Source of the DNA: Lutimonas vermicola
Lineage (GTDB): Bacteria > Bacteroidota > Bacteroidia > Flavobacteriales > Flavobacteriaceae
Direction: 5' to 3'
DNA: 64,000 nt
Assembly: GCF_038433205.1 (NCBI RefSeq)
Contig: NZ_JBCDNA010000002.1
Span: 682,001 to 746,000 of the forward strand
Below the pieces are notes generated by a model that saw nothing but the letters and a program-made list of their open reading frames with translations, did not search any database and had not been told where the DNA came from. The translations under genes were made by a program, and so were the position numbers. How positions within the stretch are numbered: the first letter of the stretch is position 1; each line of letters starts with the position of its first letter. This document shows, one piece after another, positions 42,555 to 52,075 of this stretch.

Positions 42555-44144
42555 ATGAAATCTACCTGTCCCGGCTACCAAGCCATTATTCTTTTTGCAT
42601 TCTTTTTCCTTTTTGGTCTTCAGACAAATCAAGCCCAAGATCGTACAAGTCAACAAATCGATTCTCTTGTAAATAAGGCCATGTCTACCATGCCTCATGT
42701 CGGACTGGCCATTGCAGTGATCAAAGATGGAAAAGTAATTCATTCCAAGGGATATGGAATGAGCTCAAAGGCTTCTGGCAAACCCGTTGATGAAAATACG
42801 CTTTTTGGTATAGCCTCAAATAGCAAATCCTTTACCGCCGCTGCTCTGGCTATGCTTGTGGATGAAGGCAAGTTAGACTGGAATGATAAGGTCGTCGATC
42901 ACTTGCCCGAATTCAAAATGTATGAGCCATATGTTACGGAGAATTTCAATATTCTGGATCTTTTGACCCATCGAAGCGGTCTTGATCTGGGAGCGGGTGA
43001 TCTAATGTTCTTTCCCGATGGAGCCGATTTCAAAGCCATCGATGTCATAAAAAGCTTCCAATATCAAAAACCCGTTTCAGCATTTAGAACGAAATACGAC
43101 TATGATAACCTGCTTTATATTGTTGCCGGAGAGCTTATCGCCCGGGTAAGTGGTATGAGTTGGCCTGATTTTATAGAAAAAAGAATCATGAGCCCTATAG
43201 GCATGTCATCCTCCTCTGCTATTTTTCAAAATATCATAGATCACAGCAATGTGGCCAATCCTCATTCTATCGAAAAAGATAGGATCAAAGAATTTCCCAA
43301 CATGGGAGGTCTTGACCCCTCGGCGGGAGCTGCCGGCGGTATCCATTCGAGTGTTAAAGACATGAGTCATTGGTTGCTCCTCCAGTTGAACAAGGGCAAA
43401 TACGGGGATGGTCTTTCAGAGCAGCTATTTTCAGAGAAAAACCAAAAAATGATGTGGAAACCTCATACCAATATAGGTTTCAACCCTACTCCAGGGGGAC
43501 CTATCAAAACCCATTTTGAAGCCTATGGTTTGGGCTGGTTTATAAAAGATATGAATGGCCTGGTTGTTTTTCAACATACCGGTGGCTTACCGGGAATGCT
43601 TTCTAGCACCGTTGTTATTCCAGAGATCAATGCTGCTGCCGTTGTGCTGACTAATGCTGATCCGGGTGGTTATAGTTTCTGGACCATGAGAGCCAGTATT
43701 ACAGATCTGTTAATAGGAGCCAAACCTACCGATTGGATATCTTTTATGGAGGACAGGATCACACAACGTGAGAGCAAAGGTGATTCGGTATTAACCGCGA
43801 CTTGGAAAAAAGCAACAAAAGTCGATCCCTTGGAGAAAGATCCGCAAGGTATTATGGGGATTTACAAGGACAACTGGTTCGGAAAAATGGAAGTTTTTAA
43901 TAAGGATGGAAAGCTTTGGATGAAGTCACATCGTTCCCCAAAACTGCATGGAGAAATGTATTATTACCAGGCAAATACTTATGCCATTAAATGGGAATAT
44001 CAAGATATGAACTGTGATGCCTTCGCCATGTTTCAACTTGATGAGAAGGGCAAGGGAACAGGAATCAAAATGAAAGGGATCTCACCCAATATTGATTTCA
44101 GTTTTGATTTTCAGCACCTTGATCTTAAAAGAGTAAGCCCGTGA
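42555..44144 (+). CDS. Serine hydrolase with C-terminal DUF3471-like domain
   Basis: I take ATG 42555, giving signal peptide MKSTCPGYQAIILFAFFFLF...QAQ; a GTG at 42471 would overlap the dioxygenase stop. The beta-lactamase-fold domain (about 30-380) has SxxK as Ser-Asn-Ser-Lys (IASNSKSF), YxN as YDN (YDYDNLLY) and HTG (FQHTGGLPG). A second beta domain (about 430-525, PQGIMGIYKDNWFGKMEVF) is of the DUF3471 type often found behind such hydrolases. Substrate unknown; may be an esterase or peptidase of the periplasm. Likely co-transcribed with the dioxygenase gene. Confidence 0.87.
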   Translation: MKSTCPGYQAIILFAFFFLFGLQTNQAQDRTSQQIDSLVNKAMSTMPHVGLAIAVIKDGKVIHSKGYGMSSKASGKPVDENTLFGIASNSKSFTAAALAMLVDEGKLDWNDKVVDHLPEFKMYEPYVTENFNILDLLTHRSGLDLGAGDLMFFPDGADFKAIDVIKSFQYQKPVSAFRTKYDYDNLLYIVAGELIARVSGMSWPDFIEKRIMSPIGMSSSSAIFQNIIDHSNVANPHSIEKDRIKEFPNMGGLDPSAGAAGGIHSSVKDMSHWLLLQLNKGKYGDGLSEQLFSEKNQKMMWKPHTNIGFNPTPGGPIKTHFEAYGLGWFIKDMNGLVVFQHTGGLPGMLSSTVVIPEINAAAVVLTNADPGGYSFWTMRASITDLLIGAKPTDWISFMEDRITQRESKGDSVLTATWKKATKVDPLEKDPQGIMGIYKDNWFGKMEVFNKDGKLWMKSHRSPKLHGEMYYYQANTYAIKWEYQDMNCDAFAMFQLDEKGKGTGIKMKGISPNIDFSFDFQHLDLKRVSP

Positions 44145-44268
44145 TCAAATTTTATTTTGAAAAGCTGACAAGCAATTACGAGAAATGAATTTTAATTCAC
44201 CTAGACTCATCAATGTTTTGAGAAGCCTTTAAAGGAATGTTCTTGTTATTCACATGACTCACATCCCC

Positions 44269-44370
44269 TTATAAAAAGTTGAGCAAATAGGCCAGTGTGG
44301 TGCAAAAAACCAGTATTAAAACAATTAATTCAACAGTCAAATTTCGTTTTTCTTTTTCACAGACTTCCAT
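44269..44370 (-). CDS. Small membrane protein ORF (33 residues)
   Basis: It starts MEVCEKEKRN and continues with one hydrophobic helix (LTVELIVLILVFCTTLAYLL) ending NFL. The layout (charged head, single helix, no tail) is that of small bacterial membrane proteins. No homolog in the window and no clear promoter, so support is limited to composition. Confidence 0.35.
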   Translation of the reverse strand: MEVCEKEKRNLTVELIVLILVFCTTLAYLLNFL

Positions 44371-44465
44371 AGCTTTATTTTTAGTCGCACAGTTAATAAC
44401 GAAATAAGTGGTCGAATATTTTGAAATTTAGGCATAAAACCTGTTTTTGAAATGCTACAATGCGG

Positions 44466-44505
44466 GAATTCGTGAATGCTTGAATGCTTGAATACGTGAA
44501 TGCGT
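44466..44505. repeat. Tandem octamer repeat, five copies
   Basis: Units are GAATTCGT, GAATGCTT, GAATGCTT, GAATACGT and GAATGCGT, followed by a degenerate sixth (GAAATCGA). It is a simple-sequence tract in non-coding DNA. Confidence 0.8.
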
Positions 44506-44517
44506 GAAATCGAACAT

Positions 44518-44531
44518 GCCTGCCCGCAGGC
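44518..44531. repeat. Perfect inverted repeat GCCTGC-CC-GCAGGC
   Basis: It directly follows the octamer tract. There is no T run on either side, so it is not a normal terminator. Confidence 0.6.
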
Positions 44532-44630
44532 TGTGCTAAAATTTAATCTATAATGTTAGTTCTGGAGAAAACTTCGAAATTCAGCGTTCCCTGTTCGACA
44601 TTCTTTATTCTACTGAGCCTCACCGGTGCA

Positions 44631-46175
44631 TTATAAAATTTCTTTTGGAAGGATTTTACGCGTCCAGGTCTTTACTCTTTTAAGGTTGTTTACTTCGGAG
44701 TCAGGATTAAAATCAACTGTGGTTTCCCAGGAATTTTCAGGTTTAAATTCTTCTTCCATCCCTTTGAGGACCTGCTTTGAAATTTCTTCAGAATGGATAA
44801 TGGTTACACATTCAGTATTTAAATTGGCACTTCTTGGGTCCAGGTTAAATGTCCCAATAATCGTGGTATGACCATCGACCACCATGGATTTGGCATGGAG
44901 GCCAAAAATAGGTTTATGATCCAGGGTTTTCTGTAATTCACCTGTCATCATCTTTGTGCGTTCTGCCGCATCAGGACGGAACTCAAAAATCTTAACCCCG
45001 GTTTGGAGAAGTGTGTTTCTGTCACTCTGGTAGCTGCTAAAAGCTTCAACATTGTCGGTTGAGGCCAGGCTATTTGTCAGTATCCTTACTTTTACCCCTC
45101 TCTGTACAGCTTCTCTAAAAAGTCCCTGGCTCAAGTCAGAAGTAATCAGATATGGGGTTTGGATATCAATTGATTCTTTTGCGTTTTTTACTAAATCTAT
45201 CAAGGCACTCGTTGATAAACCACCTCCACCGAGGCCGTTTGTACCATCGTTTTTACCGGGAACATCCGAAACAAAATCAACCTTATCCACCCAGGCAATT
45301 GCTCCGGTCTCTTTTAATTCCCTGAATGCCATAGGGAAATTTTCTATCCTGCTTCTTACCTGGGGCCAAAAGTTTTCAGGGTTGCAGGCATACTCGTGAA
45401 GTCTGTCAAATGTATTTTCACCGGCATCAGCAGTTAGCGGGTTATCACTCAACTCATGTACATCAACGCTTAAAGAATGGCTCCAGAATTCATCAAAGGA
45501 AGCCACAACTTTATTGGTTTCTTTTCCCAGCAATAAGACATCCCTGTCTCTAAAATTATACTGATGATCATAATCAAAATACTCATCGGCAATATTGCGT
45601 CCTCCGGTAATGACAACCTTATCGTCTACAATAAAGGTTTTGTTGTGCATACGCTGGTTGGCCGATCTAAAATCGGTGATAAACTTTTTGGCTTTACTAA
45701 ATAAGTTTTTACCAAGATTAACTCCGGGATTATAGATCTTGATCGTAATGTTTTTATGAGAGTCCATGGTTAAAATATCATCCAGTTCTGCATCTACCAT
45801 AATGTCATCAACCAGGATCCTGACCTTAACACCCCGATCAGCGGCCCTGACCAAATAATCACAGGCAATGAGACCAATATTGTCAGTTGAAAATATAAAA
45901 TATTGGATGTCGATTGTTTTTTCGGCATGTTCGGTGAGCCAGGCCCTGGCTATCATTGAACCAGCGCCATCTTCGAGTACATGAACCCCGGTTTTATGCT
46001 CCATTAAATGAGCGACATCCTTAAGTTCATCGGATAAACTAATACTATCATTTCTGTGAATACTGTCACAAAAATCAGAAGTTGGTTCTTGAGATGTCTC
46101 TTTTTGTTGCGTGCATGAAGCAAACATAAACAAGGTAATGATGATGTAGAAATTCAATTTTCCAAATTTCCTCAT
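44631..46175 (-). CDS. Phospholipase D-family lipoprotein
   Basis: The 514-residue protein has a lipobox (FASC, Cys21) and two HKD motifs: HNKTFIVDD (about residue 177) and HAKSMVVDGHTTIIGTFNL (about residue 430). Both catalytic His-Lys-Asp sets are intact, so it should hydrolyse or transfer phosphodiesters, as in cardiolipin synthases or secreted phospholipases. The central part has DYLVRAADRGVKVRILVDD. The lipoprotein form places it in the periplasm, acting on membrane lipid. It stands alone between intergenic gaps. Confidence 0.9.
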   Translation of the reverse strand: MRKFGKLNFYIIITLFMFASCTQQKETSQEPTSDFCDSIHRNDSISLSDELKDVAHLMEHKTGVHVLEDGAGSMIARAWLTEHAEKTIDIQYFIFSTDNIGLIACDYLVRAADRGVKVRILVDDIMVDAELDDILTMDSHKNITIKIYNPGVNLGKNLFSKAKKFITDFRSANQRMHNKTFIVDDKVVITGGRNIADEYFDYDHQYNFRDRDVLLLGKETNKVVASFDEFWSHSLSVDVHELSDNPLTADAGENTFDRLHEYACNPENFWPQVRSRIENFPMAFRELKETGAIAWVDKVDFVSDVPGKNDGTNGLGGGGLSTSALIDLVKNAKESIDIQTPYLITSDLSQGLFREAVQRGVKVRILTNSLASTDNVEAFSSYQSDRNTLLQTGVKIFEFRPDAAERTKMMTGELQKTLDHKPIFGLHAKSMVVDGHTTIIGTFNLDPRSANLNTECVTIIHSEEISKQVLKGMEEEFKPENSWETTVDFNPDSEVNNLKRVKTWTRKILPKEIL

Positions 46176-46317
46176 AATTTTTTCAGTTTTGGAATACGAT
46201 CTTAAAGATAACGGTAATTAGCTGCCTTTATTTGGTTTTGTTTCTCGAGAACACACATGAGAACTTATCAATGCATTACTTTGAGCCAAAAAAGATTATT
46301 CTTTTCCATAAAAAAGG

Positions 46318-46356
46318 AAAGGGCTAACGGCCGTGGGAATAGCTCATTAGCCCTTT
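46318..46356. terminator. Hairpin terminator of the ChaN gene
   Basis: A 10-bp perfect stem, AAAGGGCTAA (46318-46327) and TTAGCCCTTT (46347-46356), with a 19-nt loop; A- and T-rich flanks on both sides. Confidence 0.7.
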
Positions 46357-46402
46357 AAATTTTGTTTGTACTTATGCAATTTACACAATATTTTTAAATT
46401 AC

Positions 46403-47287
46403 TTATCTCTCTGATTGTGTCATGCCATCAGCTACAACAATTATATAGTTGGCAATGGTTGATTTTTCGTCATCTGTCATTTCATTCCATTCAGTTTGTG
46501 TTACCGTCGTCACAGATTTTATCGACAATCCAGGACGGATTTTATTGATCCACCATATGATTCCCTGTTCATGGTTTGAATGGTAATATCCTTGAAAATG
46601 AAACAGAAAATCTCCGGGATTAAAATTCATGAGTGAAAAATGTGCCATAGTAGCATCTTTCGCAGCCTGGGCTGTTTGTATGTTTAACATGTTTGGTGGT
46701 GCGTGTTCACCCATCATATCAGCCATTTCAGCATATGCTTTTACAGTAGGGTCAAAATATTTTTCCAAATCAGGGCCAATCATAGCGCGTGCTTCCGGGC
46801 TAAGTTCACTTAAGGCCTCAATTCCTTTTTTATTGATCATTGAAGCATATCTCCTGGGAATATTTGTCGCTATAAATCGTAAACCATTCTCTTTTGCAAA
46901 GTCAAGCAGGGGTTTATAATCAGTACTATAGTTTTTCCACATCTGTGTGATTTCGGGAATCATTTTATCCTCAGCATATAGTCCACTGAGATATTCATTG
47001 ATCACCAACTGATTGCCATTTTCAAACATCTCGGCCCCAAAAAACAGCTTGTCCCCTTTTATCTCAAAAAAGCTTTTGCTCATTTCCAGCTGCATCCAAT
47101 GCGATATGGGATCAGTGTGATATTCACCAAAAAACACCATATCACTCTTAGCAAGGTCCTTGATCATTTTTTCATATTTCACCTTTTTCCCATCATTTTT
47201 AAACAATTGATACGCTGGTTTGTCTTGAGCTGCTGCAATATTCACAAAAGCTGTTAATAGAAAAATTGATATTCTTATTTTAAGCAT
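46403..47287 (-). CDS. ChaN-family (haem-binding type) secreted protein
   Basis: I prefer ATG 47287, which begins a signal peptide (MLKIRISIFLLTAFVNIAAAQ); an upstream ATG at 47326 would add 13 residues before it. The ChaN core is clear: DMVFFGEYHTDPISHWMQLE, AEMFENGNQLVINEYLSG and FIATNIPRRYASMINKKG. ChaN proteins are TIKI-like and can bind haem as a dimer; in Bacteroidota they are often near iron-uptake genes. No TonB receptor is close here. The end DDEKSTIANYIIVV may be a membrane-proximal segment. Confidence 0.88.
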   Translation of the reverse strand: MLKIRISIFLLTAFVNIAAAQDKPAYQLFKNDGKKVKYEKMIKDLAKSDMVFFGEYHTDPISHWMQLEMSKSFFEIKGDKLFFGAEMFENGNQLVINEYLSGLYAEDKMIPEITQMWKNYSTDYKPLLDFAKENGLRFIATNIPRRYASMINKKGIEALSELSPEARAMIGPDLEKYFDPTVKAYAEMADMMGEHAPPNMLNIQTAQAAKDATMAHFSLMNFNPGDFLFHFQGYYHSNHEQGIIWWINKIRPGLSIKSVTTVTQTEWNEMTDDEKSTIANYIIVVADGMTQSER

Positions 47288-47571
47288 AAATTTATGTTTT
47301 ATCGACCCTGATATTAGGTTCTTCACTAAAAATTGATCGGTTGATTTCTTTAAAAATTTTTTGTTTTGGTAAATCTATTGAAAATATTTGACAGAAATAA
47401 TTTTTATTGACCTTCACTACCCCAGCTTCCCACATTTCAAATTTAAACCTAACACCCAAAGTCTTGAGATTTCGTTAATTAACAGTGTTTTAAGGGACTT
47501 TAACATTCCCATAACAACACCGAAGGCTATAAGCTACTACTTTTAATGTAATTCATTAAAACCAAAATAAT

Positions 47572-48672
47572 ATGAAACATTTGTACAAATTTTTTGGAGT
47601 TGCCTCTATGTTAGCGGCACTCTTATTTACTGCGTTTGTTGCCCAGGCACAAATTAATACCCCTCGCGGGAGTCAACATGCAACCGTGTCTCAGCGAATA
47701 GGTACGTCAGACATTACGATTAACTATTCAAGGCCAGGTGTAAAAGGCCGTGAAATTTGGGGAAAACTAGTGCCCTATGGTATGAACAACCTTGGATTTG
47801 GTAATGCAACAACGTCTCCCTGGCGAGCCGGAGCAGATGAAAACACTACAATTAGCTTTTCTCATGACGCCAAAATAGAAGGAAAAGATATTAAAGCAGG
47901 AACTTATGGACTTCATATTGAAGTTAAGGAAGGTGATAAAGCGACTCTCATTTTATCCCAAGACATCAATTCATGGGGAAGTTATTTTTACGACCCCAAC
48001 AATGACGCATTACGAGTCGATATTACAACAAATACTGTTCCTCATAAAGAATTGCTTACCTATGAATTCAATGCCCTAACACCAACATCGGCTGTTACAT
48101 CTTTGGTATGGGAGAAAAAAGAATTTCCCTTTACTGTAGAATTTGATGTAACAGAAATTGTCTTGGATGAATTCAGGGACAAAAGCAGGGGGCAATTAGG
48201 CTTTGTCAGACAGAACTGGGAGCAAGCAGCACGTTTCTCTTTAAATAACGGAGGGGATTTAAATGAAGCTTTAGGATGGGTAGACGGCGCCATCTCAGGT
48301 AATTTCTATAGCCAAAAAACATTCAATAATCTTGCTCTTAAGGGACAGATTCTCCAAAAAATGGGCAAAACAGCTGAGTACACTGCACTGATGCAAGAGG
48401 CTGCAAGTATAGCTGATATGAACCAATTGAACATTCTTGGTTACCAAATGATGAACAACAAAGATTATGACAATGCTTTAAAATTTTTTAAGCTCAATGT
48501 TAAAAACAATCCAACAAATGCCAATGTACATGACAGCTTAGGAGAATGTTACAAGACCATGGGAGACAAGAAAAACGCTATCAAGTACCTGAAGAAATCA
48601 CTTTCTTTAGATCCTCCAGCCAATGTAAAAGCCAATTCAGAAAAGTTACTGGCCGAACTGGACGCCATGTAG
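47572..48672 (+). CDS. DUF2911 and TPR secreted protein
   Basis: The 366-residue protein has a signal peptide (about 1-26, FVAQAQ), a DUF2911 domain (about 30-175: VSQRIGTSDITINYSRPGVKG, GWRAGADENTTISF-type text, AGTYGLHIEV) and TPR repeats (about 270-366: LNILGYQMMNNKDYDNALKFF, ANVHDSLGECYKTMGDKKNA). DUF2911 is a Bacteroidota-type secreted domain of unknown function. Length is normal. It is followed by a strong terminator and stands alone. Confidence 0.88.
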   Translation: MKHLYKFFGVASMLAALLFTAFVAQAQINTPRGSQHATVSQRIGTSDITINYSRPGVKGREIWGKLVPYGMNNLGFGNATTSPWRAGADENTTISFSHDAKIEGKDIKAGTYGLHIEVKEGDKATLILSQDINSWGSYFYDPNNDALRVDITTNTVPHKELLTYEFNALTPTSAVTSLVWEKKEFPFTVEFDVTEIVLDEFRDKSRGQLGFVRQNWEQAARFSLNNGGDLNEALGWVDGAISGNFYSQKTFNNLALKGQILQKMGKTAEYTALMQEAASIADMNQLNILGYQMMNNKDYDNALKFFKLNVKNNPTNANVHDSLGECYKTMGDKKNAIKYLKKSLSLDPPANVKANSEKLLAELDAM

Positions 48673-48689
48673 ATGAAACCAAAAAAAAA

Positions 48690-48722
48690 ATGTATAAACC
48701 CAACGCTATGTTGGGTTTTTTT
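48690..48722. terminator. Bidirectional hairpin terminator
   Basis: Arms AAACCCAAC (48696-48704) and GTTGGGTTT (48710-48718) with loop GCTAT and a following T run. It separates the DUF2911 gene (+) from the kinase operon (-). Confidence 0.9.
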
Positions 48723-48737
48723 ATGCGTGTTTTTTTG

Positions 48738-51700
48738 CTAAACAGTGAAATTAATACTGAATATAGTGCCTTTCCCTTCTTTTGTTTCAACTTTCAGTTC
48801 TCCTCCATGCGCCTTGACAATATCATAGCTTAAAGATAAACCTAAACCTGTTCCCTGCCCTGTGGGTTTGGTTGTAAAAAAAGGTTGGAATATTTTATCC
48901 AATATATTTTGGGGAATTCCATTGCCATTGTCAGCCACTTGAATTTCTATTTTCTCAGCTTCTTTTTTGGAACTTACAGTTACCGTTGGTTCATAATTTT
49001 CAGCGCCGGATTTTTTCTTTTCATCCACCGCATAAAATGCATTTGTAATCAAATTCAGGATCACCCTGCCAATATCCTGGGCGGCAATATTGACCTTGCC
49101 AATGCTATCGTCAAAATCTGTTTTTAAGGTGGCATTAAAAGATTTGTCTTTTGCCCGTATACCATGGTAAGCCAATCGTAAATATTCATCGGCCAAAGCA
49201 TTGATGTCTGTGGGTTCTTTTTTACCATCACTGCTGCGACTGTGCTGCAACATACCTTTTACAATGGCATCTGCCCGCTTGCCGTGATGGTTGATCTTTT
49301 CCAAATTTTGCTTGATATCCGATGCAATCTCATTTACCTCTTCGAAATTTTGATTTTCAATTTCTTCCCTCATTTCATCTATGAGCTCATTGCTTACTTC
49401 TGCAAAATTGTTGACAAAATTGAGCGGATTCTTGATTTCATGGGCGATACCTGCAGTCAGTTCACCCAGAGAAGCCATTTTCTCAGATTGAATCAGTTGG
49501 GCCTGAGTTGTCTTAAGCTCGGTATAAGCTGCTTCAATTTCCTTTGCCTGCTCAAGTTCCCGCTCACGTGCAATCTCACGCTCTTTTCTAATCGTTCTTT
49601 TCTTCATATATAAATGGGTTTGCCATCCGATGATGATCAGCAGCAAAAGATATACGAAATAGGCCCACCAGGTCTGGTACCATGGCGGTAGAACCCTTAT
49701 CATGATGGCTTTTGAATCGTCACTCCAGACTCCGTCAAGGTTGCTTCCACGAATCTTGAAATTATAGTCGCCGGCAGGTAAATTGGTGTAGGTCGCACTC
49801 CCTGTAAAACCCCCTTTTTTCCAGGTTTTATCAAACCCTTCCAGCTTATATTCATAGTAGTTGCTTTTTGTACCACCAAAATGTATTGCTGCAAAGTCTA
49901 AAGAGATGGTTCCAATATCCGGGCCCACTGAAAACTCCTTCATTACGATCACAGGTTTTCGTGAAATTGAATCCAGTAAAACAGAAAGCGAGGTTCCGTC
50001 AAGACGAATATCCGTAAAAACCATTTCAGGCGGGTGAGGGTTCATAGTCATATTAGCCGGATCGAATACGTTGATACCACTGGTACCTCCAAAATAGATC
50101 CTTCCGGATGGGCCCCTGTAGTCCAATCCGCTGTGAAACAAATTCCCCTGGATGCCTCTCTCAAAACCAAACTGAATCATCTTAGCAATTTCGGGTTCAA
50201 ATTTTACAATACCGTTATCTGTACCAAACCACAAGTTCCCGTCAAGATCAGAATTCATCGCTATAATCTCCGAAGCAGGAAAATTAATTTCCTTAAAATC
50301 AAACCATTCAAGTACTTTTTCATAGTTAGTGTCGGTATAACCGAATCCAGTATTGCTTGCAAACCAAACCCTCCCGAGATCATCGTAATGCGGGCCTGCG
50401 TTCCAAAAATTAATTTTGTCCGGAAAATTTATTTTTACCGTATCTATTTTTAAAATATCGGCGTCTATTATTCCAAAGGACCTATCATCCCCGGCACTCC
50501 ATGAGACTACCAAATTACCATCGGGATCAAGTTGCAATGGACGTAAGTTTCCTGAAATCCCTTTTGGGGTAAAGCGCGTTATTTTTTCTGTTTTCGGTTC
50601 TATAAATGACAATTCTCCCCTGGATCGGATCCAGATTCTTCCATTTCTATCTTCAAAAAGGTCCCAAATCCAATTATTTGGCAGTGATGATATATCTTCA
50701 GGGTCATTTTTGAATATGGTGATCAAATCCGACCCTGGTCTTATCCTGTTTAATCCCCCATTTTCCGCTCCGGGAGAGCCGGTGCCTGCCCAGAGGGACC
50801 CATCGGATGAACTTAGCAGGGAGAAAACAAAAGGATGGCTTAGTTTATTACTCTGTGATTTCCCTTTAATGTTGTAATTGTCATTTGACCCTATTCTTTG
50901 CAGGATTGACTTTCCGTCCGGAGCAAAATGGATCAACCCCTTTCTGTCAGTTGTTCTCTCCCCGATCCAGAAACTTCCATCTTCCAGTTCAAATGCAGAC
51001 ATAACATCTCTTATCGGAAACCCTTCTTCATCTTTAAGCAAACCAAAATCAGACTCATACAAGTTCAACCTGCTTATTCCATGCGCAAATCTTGGAATCC
51101 ATATCACTCCCTGGCGATCAATAAAAATGACATTCCCGGTAAATCTTCCGCTACCGGGCAGGATACTATTTCTGTTGGTGGCATTACTTTTAAAAACCGT
51201 AGTTTCACCTGATTCAATCTTTATCTTGACAAGTTTATCGATTTGACTCGACCAAAGACACCCATCTTTAAATATATTCCCGCTTAATGTCATCTCTGTT
51301 AGAGCCTCAGCAACATCGGGCTTATGAAAAGTCCAATCTGCCTGGTCATTTTCCCTTAAGGCATAACCATCTGCATTGACAATCAATGTTCCTTTTTCTA
51401 AATAAGGGATTGCTATAATTGGAAAACTCCTGTCGAAGGCTCTCTTTTCCGCATCGTTTTGATCAACAGGAAAATCCTCATAGCTAAACTTACCTTTCCC
51501 GTCGCGAAGTCCCAAAACCGCCTTTCTCCGAGATGTATCATAACTCAAGAAGTGAGATCTGCCATTATCCCCAATGCTATTGCCGAAAACCGGATTCCCA
51601 TTTTGACCTTCGTCCAGTACAAAATCATCCAGTTCTTCATTGAATTTCAAAAAGCCTTTTGATGAATTCGCAAACACATTACCATCCGGATCGATACTAA

Positions 51701-52073
51701 TTTGCCCATACCTCTCGGTGTCCAAACCTTTATATTCTTTCCAGGAATCCTTATTAGAATCGAAATAGGCAAGTTGTCCGGCTTCCTGAGATGCCCAAAC
51801 ACCTCCCTTGTCATCAGCTATGACATAACGGCCCTCATACAGCATTTTTTTAAAGGATATTCCATCAAATCGATAGACACCATCCCAAGTACCAATCCAG
51901 ATCAAGCCAAACGAATCCTGCGTCACACCGGTTACAGAAGTACTGGGAAGTCCTTCTGCTGAAGTGATATTTCTAAATAAAGCATTAACACCCTGTGCTT
52001 GAACCAGTATAAACTGGCTCATTAAAAACAATGCCATTAAACAAATTGACTTGTTGAATAATCTTTTCACCAT
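48738..52073 (-). CDS. Two-component-propeller sensor histidine kinase
   Basis: The 1111-residue protein has a signal peptide (about 1-26, FILVQAQ), two seven-bladed Reg_prop beta-propellers (about 30-700, with repeats like SVTGVTQDSFGLIWIGTWDG), a Y_Y_Y Ig-like domain (about 715-785), one membrane helix (about 798-818), a coiled coil and a kinase core. His878 lies in GIAHEIKNP; the ATP-binding lid is in DNGNGIP and GTGLGLSLS. It has no receiver or HTH, unlike the hybrid polysaccharide sensors that share the propeller. It is the last gene of the operon, 2 bp after the 52076 stop. Its kinase core is almost the same DNA as that of the gene before it. Confidence 0.92.
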   Translation of the reverse strand: MVKRLFNKSICLMALFLMSQFILVQAQGVNALFRNITSAEGLPSTSVTGVTQDSFGLIWIGTWDGVYRFDGISFKKMLYEGRYVIADDKGGVWASQEAGQLAYFDSNKDSWKEYKGLDTERYGQISIDPDGNVFANSSKGFLKFNEELDDFVLDEGQNGNPVFGNSIGDNGRSHFLSYDTSRRKAVLGLRDGKGKFSYEDFPVDQNDAEKRAFDRSFPIIAIPYLEKGTLIVNADGYALRENDQADWTFHKPDVAEALTEMTLSGNIFKDGCLWSSQIDKLVKIKIESGETTVFKSNATNRNSILPGSGRFTGNVIFIDRQGVIWIPRFAHGISRLNLYESDFGLLKDEEGFPIRDVMSAFELEDGSFWIGERTTDRKGLIHFAPDGKSILQRIGSNDNYNIKGKSQSNKLSHPFVFSLLSSSDGSLWAGTGSPGAENGGLNRIRPGSDLITIFKNDPEDISSLPNNWIWDLFEDRNGRIWIRSRGELSFIEPKTEKITRFTPKGISGNLRPLQLDPDGNLVVSWSAGDDRSFGIIDADILKIDTVKINFPDKINFWNAGPHYDDLGRVWFASNTGFGYTDTNYEKVLEWFDFKEINFPASEIIAMNSDLDGNLWFGTDNGIVKFEPEIAKMIQFGFERGIQGNLFHSGLDYRGPSGRIYFGGTSGINVFDPANMTMNPHPPEMVFTDIRLDGTSLSVLLDSISRKPVIVMKEFSVGPDIGTISLDFAAIHFGGTKSNYYEYKLEGFDKTWKKGGFTGSATYTNLPAGDYNFKIRGSNLDGVWSDDSKAIMIRVLPPWYQTWWAYFVYLLLLIIIGWQTHLYMKKRTIRKEREIARERELEQAKEIEAAYTELKTTQAQLIQSEKMASLGELTAGIAHEIKNPLNFVNNFAEVSNELIDEMREEIENQNFEEVNEIASDIKQNLEKINHHGKRADAIVKGMLQHSRSSDGKKEPTDINALADEYLRLAYHGIRAKDKSFNATLKTDFDDSIGKVNIAAQDIGRVILNLITNAFYAVDEKKKSGAENYEPTVTVSSKKEAEKIEIQVADNGNGIPQNILDKIFQPFFTTKPTGQGTGLGLSLSYDIVKAHGGELKVETKEGKGTIFSINFTV
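48969..49487 (-). repeat. Near-identical kinase-core tract, copy A (519 bp)
   Basis: It aligns without gaps to 52313-52831. I count four mismatches by eye. Outside the tract the two genes fall to clearly lower identity. Confidence 0.85.
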
Positions 52074-52075
52074 AG

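Larger units (their letters stand above)
44371..44630. other. Intergenic stretch with octamer repeats
   Basis: The stretch holds an 8-bp tandem repeat (44466-44505) and a 6-bp perfect inverted repeat (44518-44531) but no gene. No terminator for the phospholipase D gene (-) could be found. Confidence 0.4.

Noticed and set aside
47461..47571. GTTAATTAAC-type sites about 95-100 bp upstream of several genes (also near 11963, 14750 and 19651)
   Set aside because: The match is short and AT-rich, and orientation and exact spacing differ, so chance is a sufficient explanation.
49700..49894. Second-frame ORF inside the propeller kinase gene
   Set aside because: It lies entirely inside a conserved domain of the real gene and has no start context.
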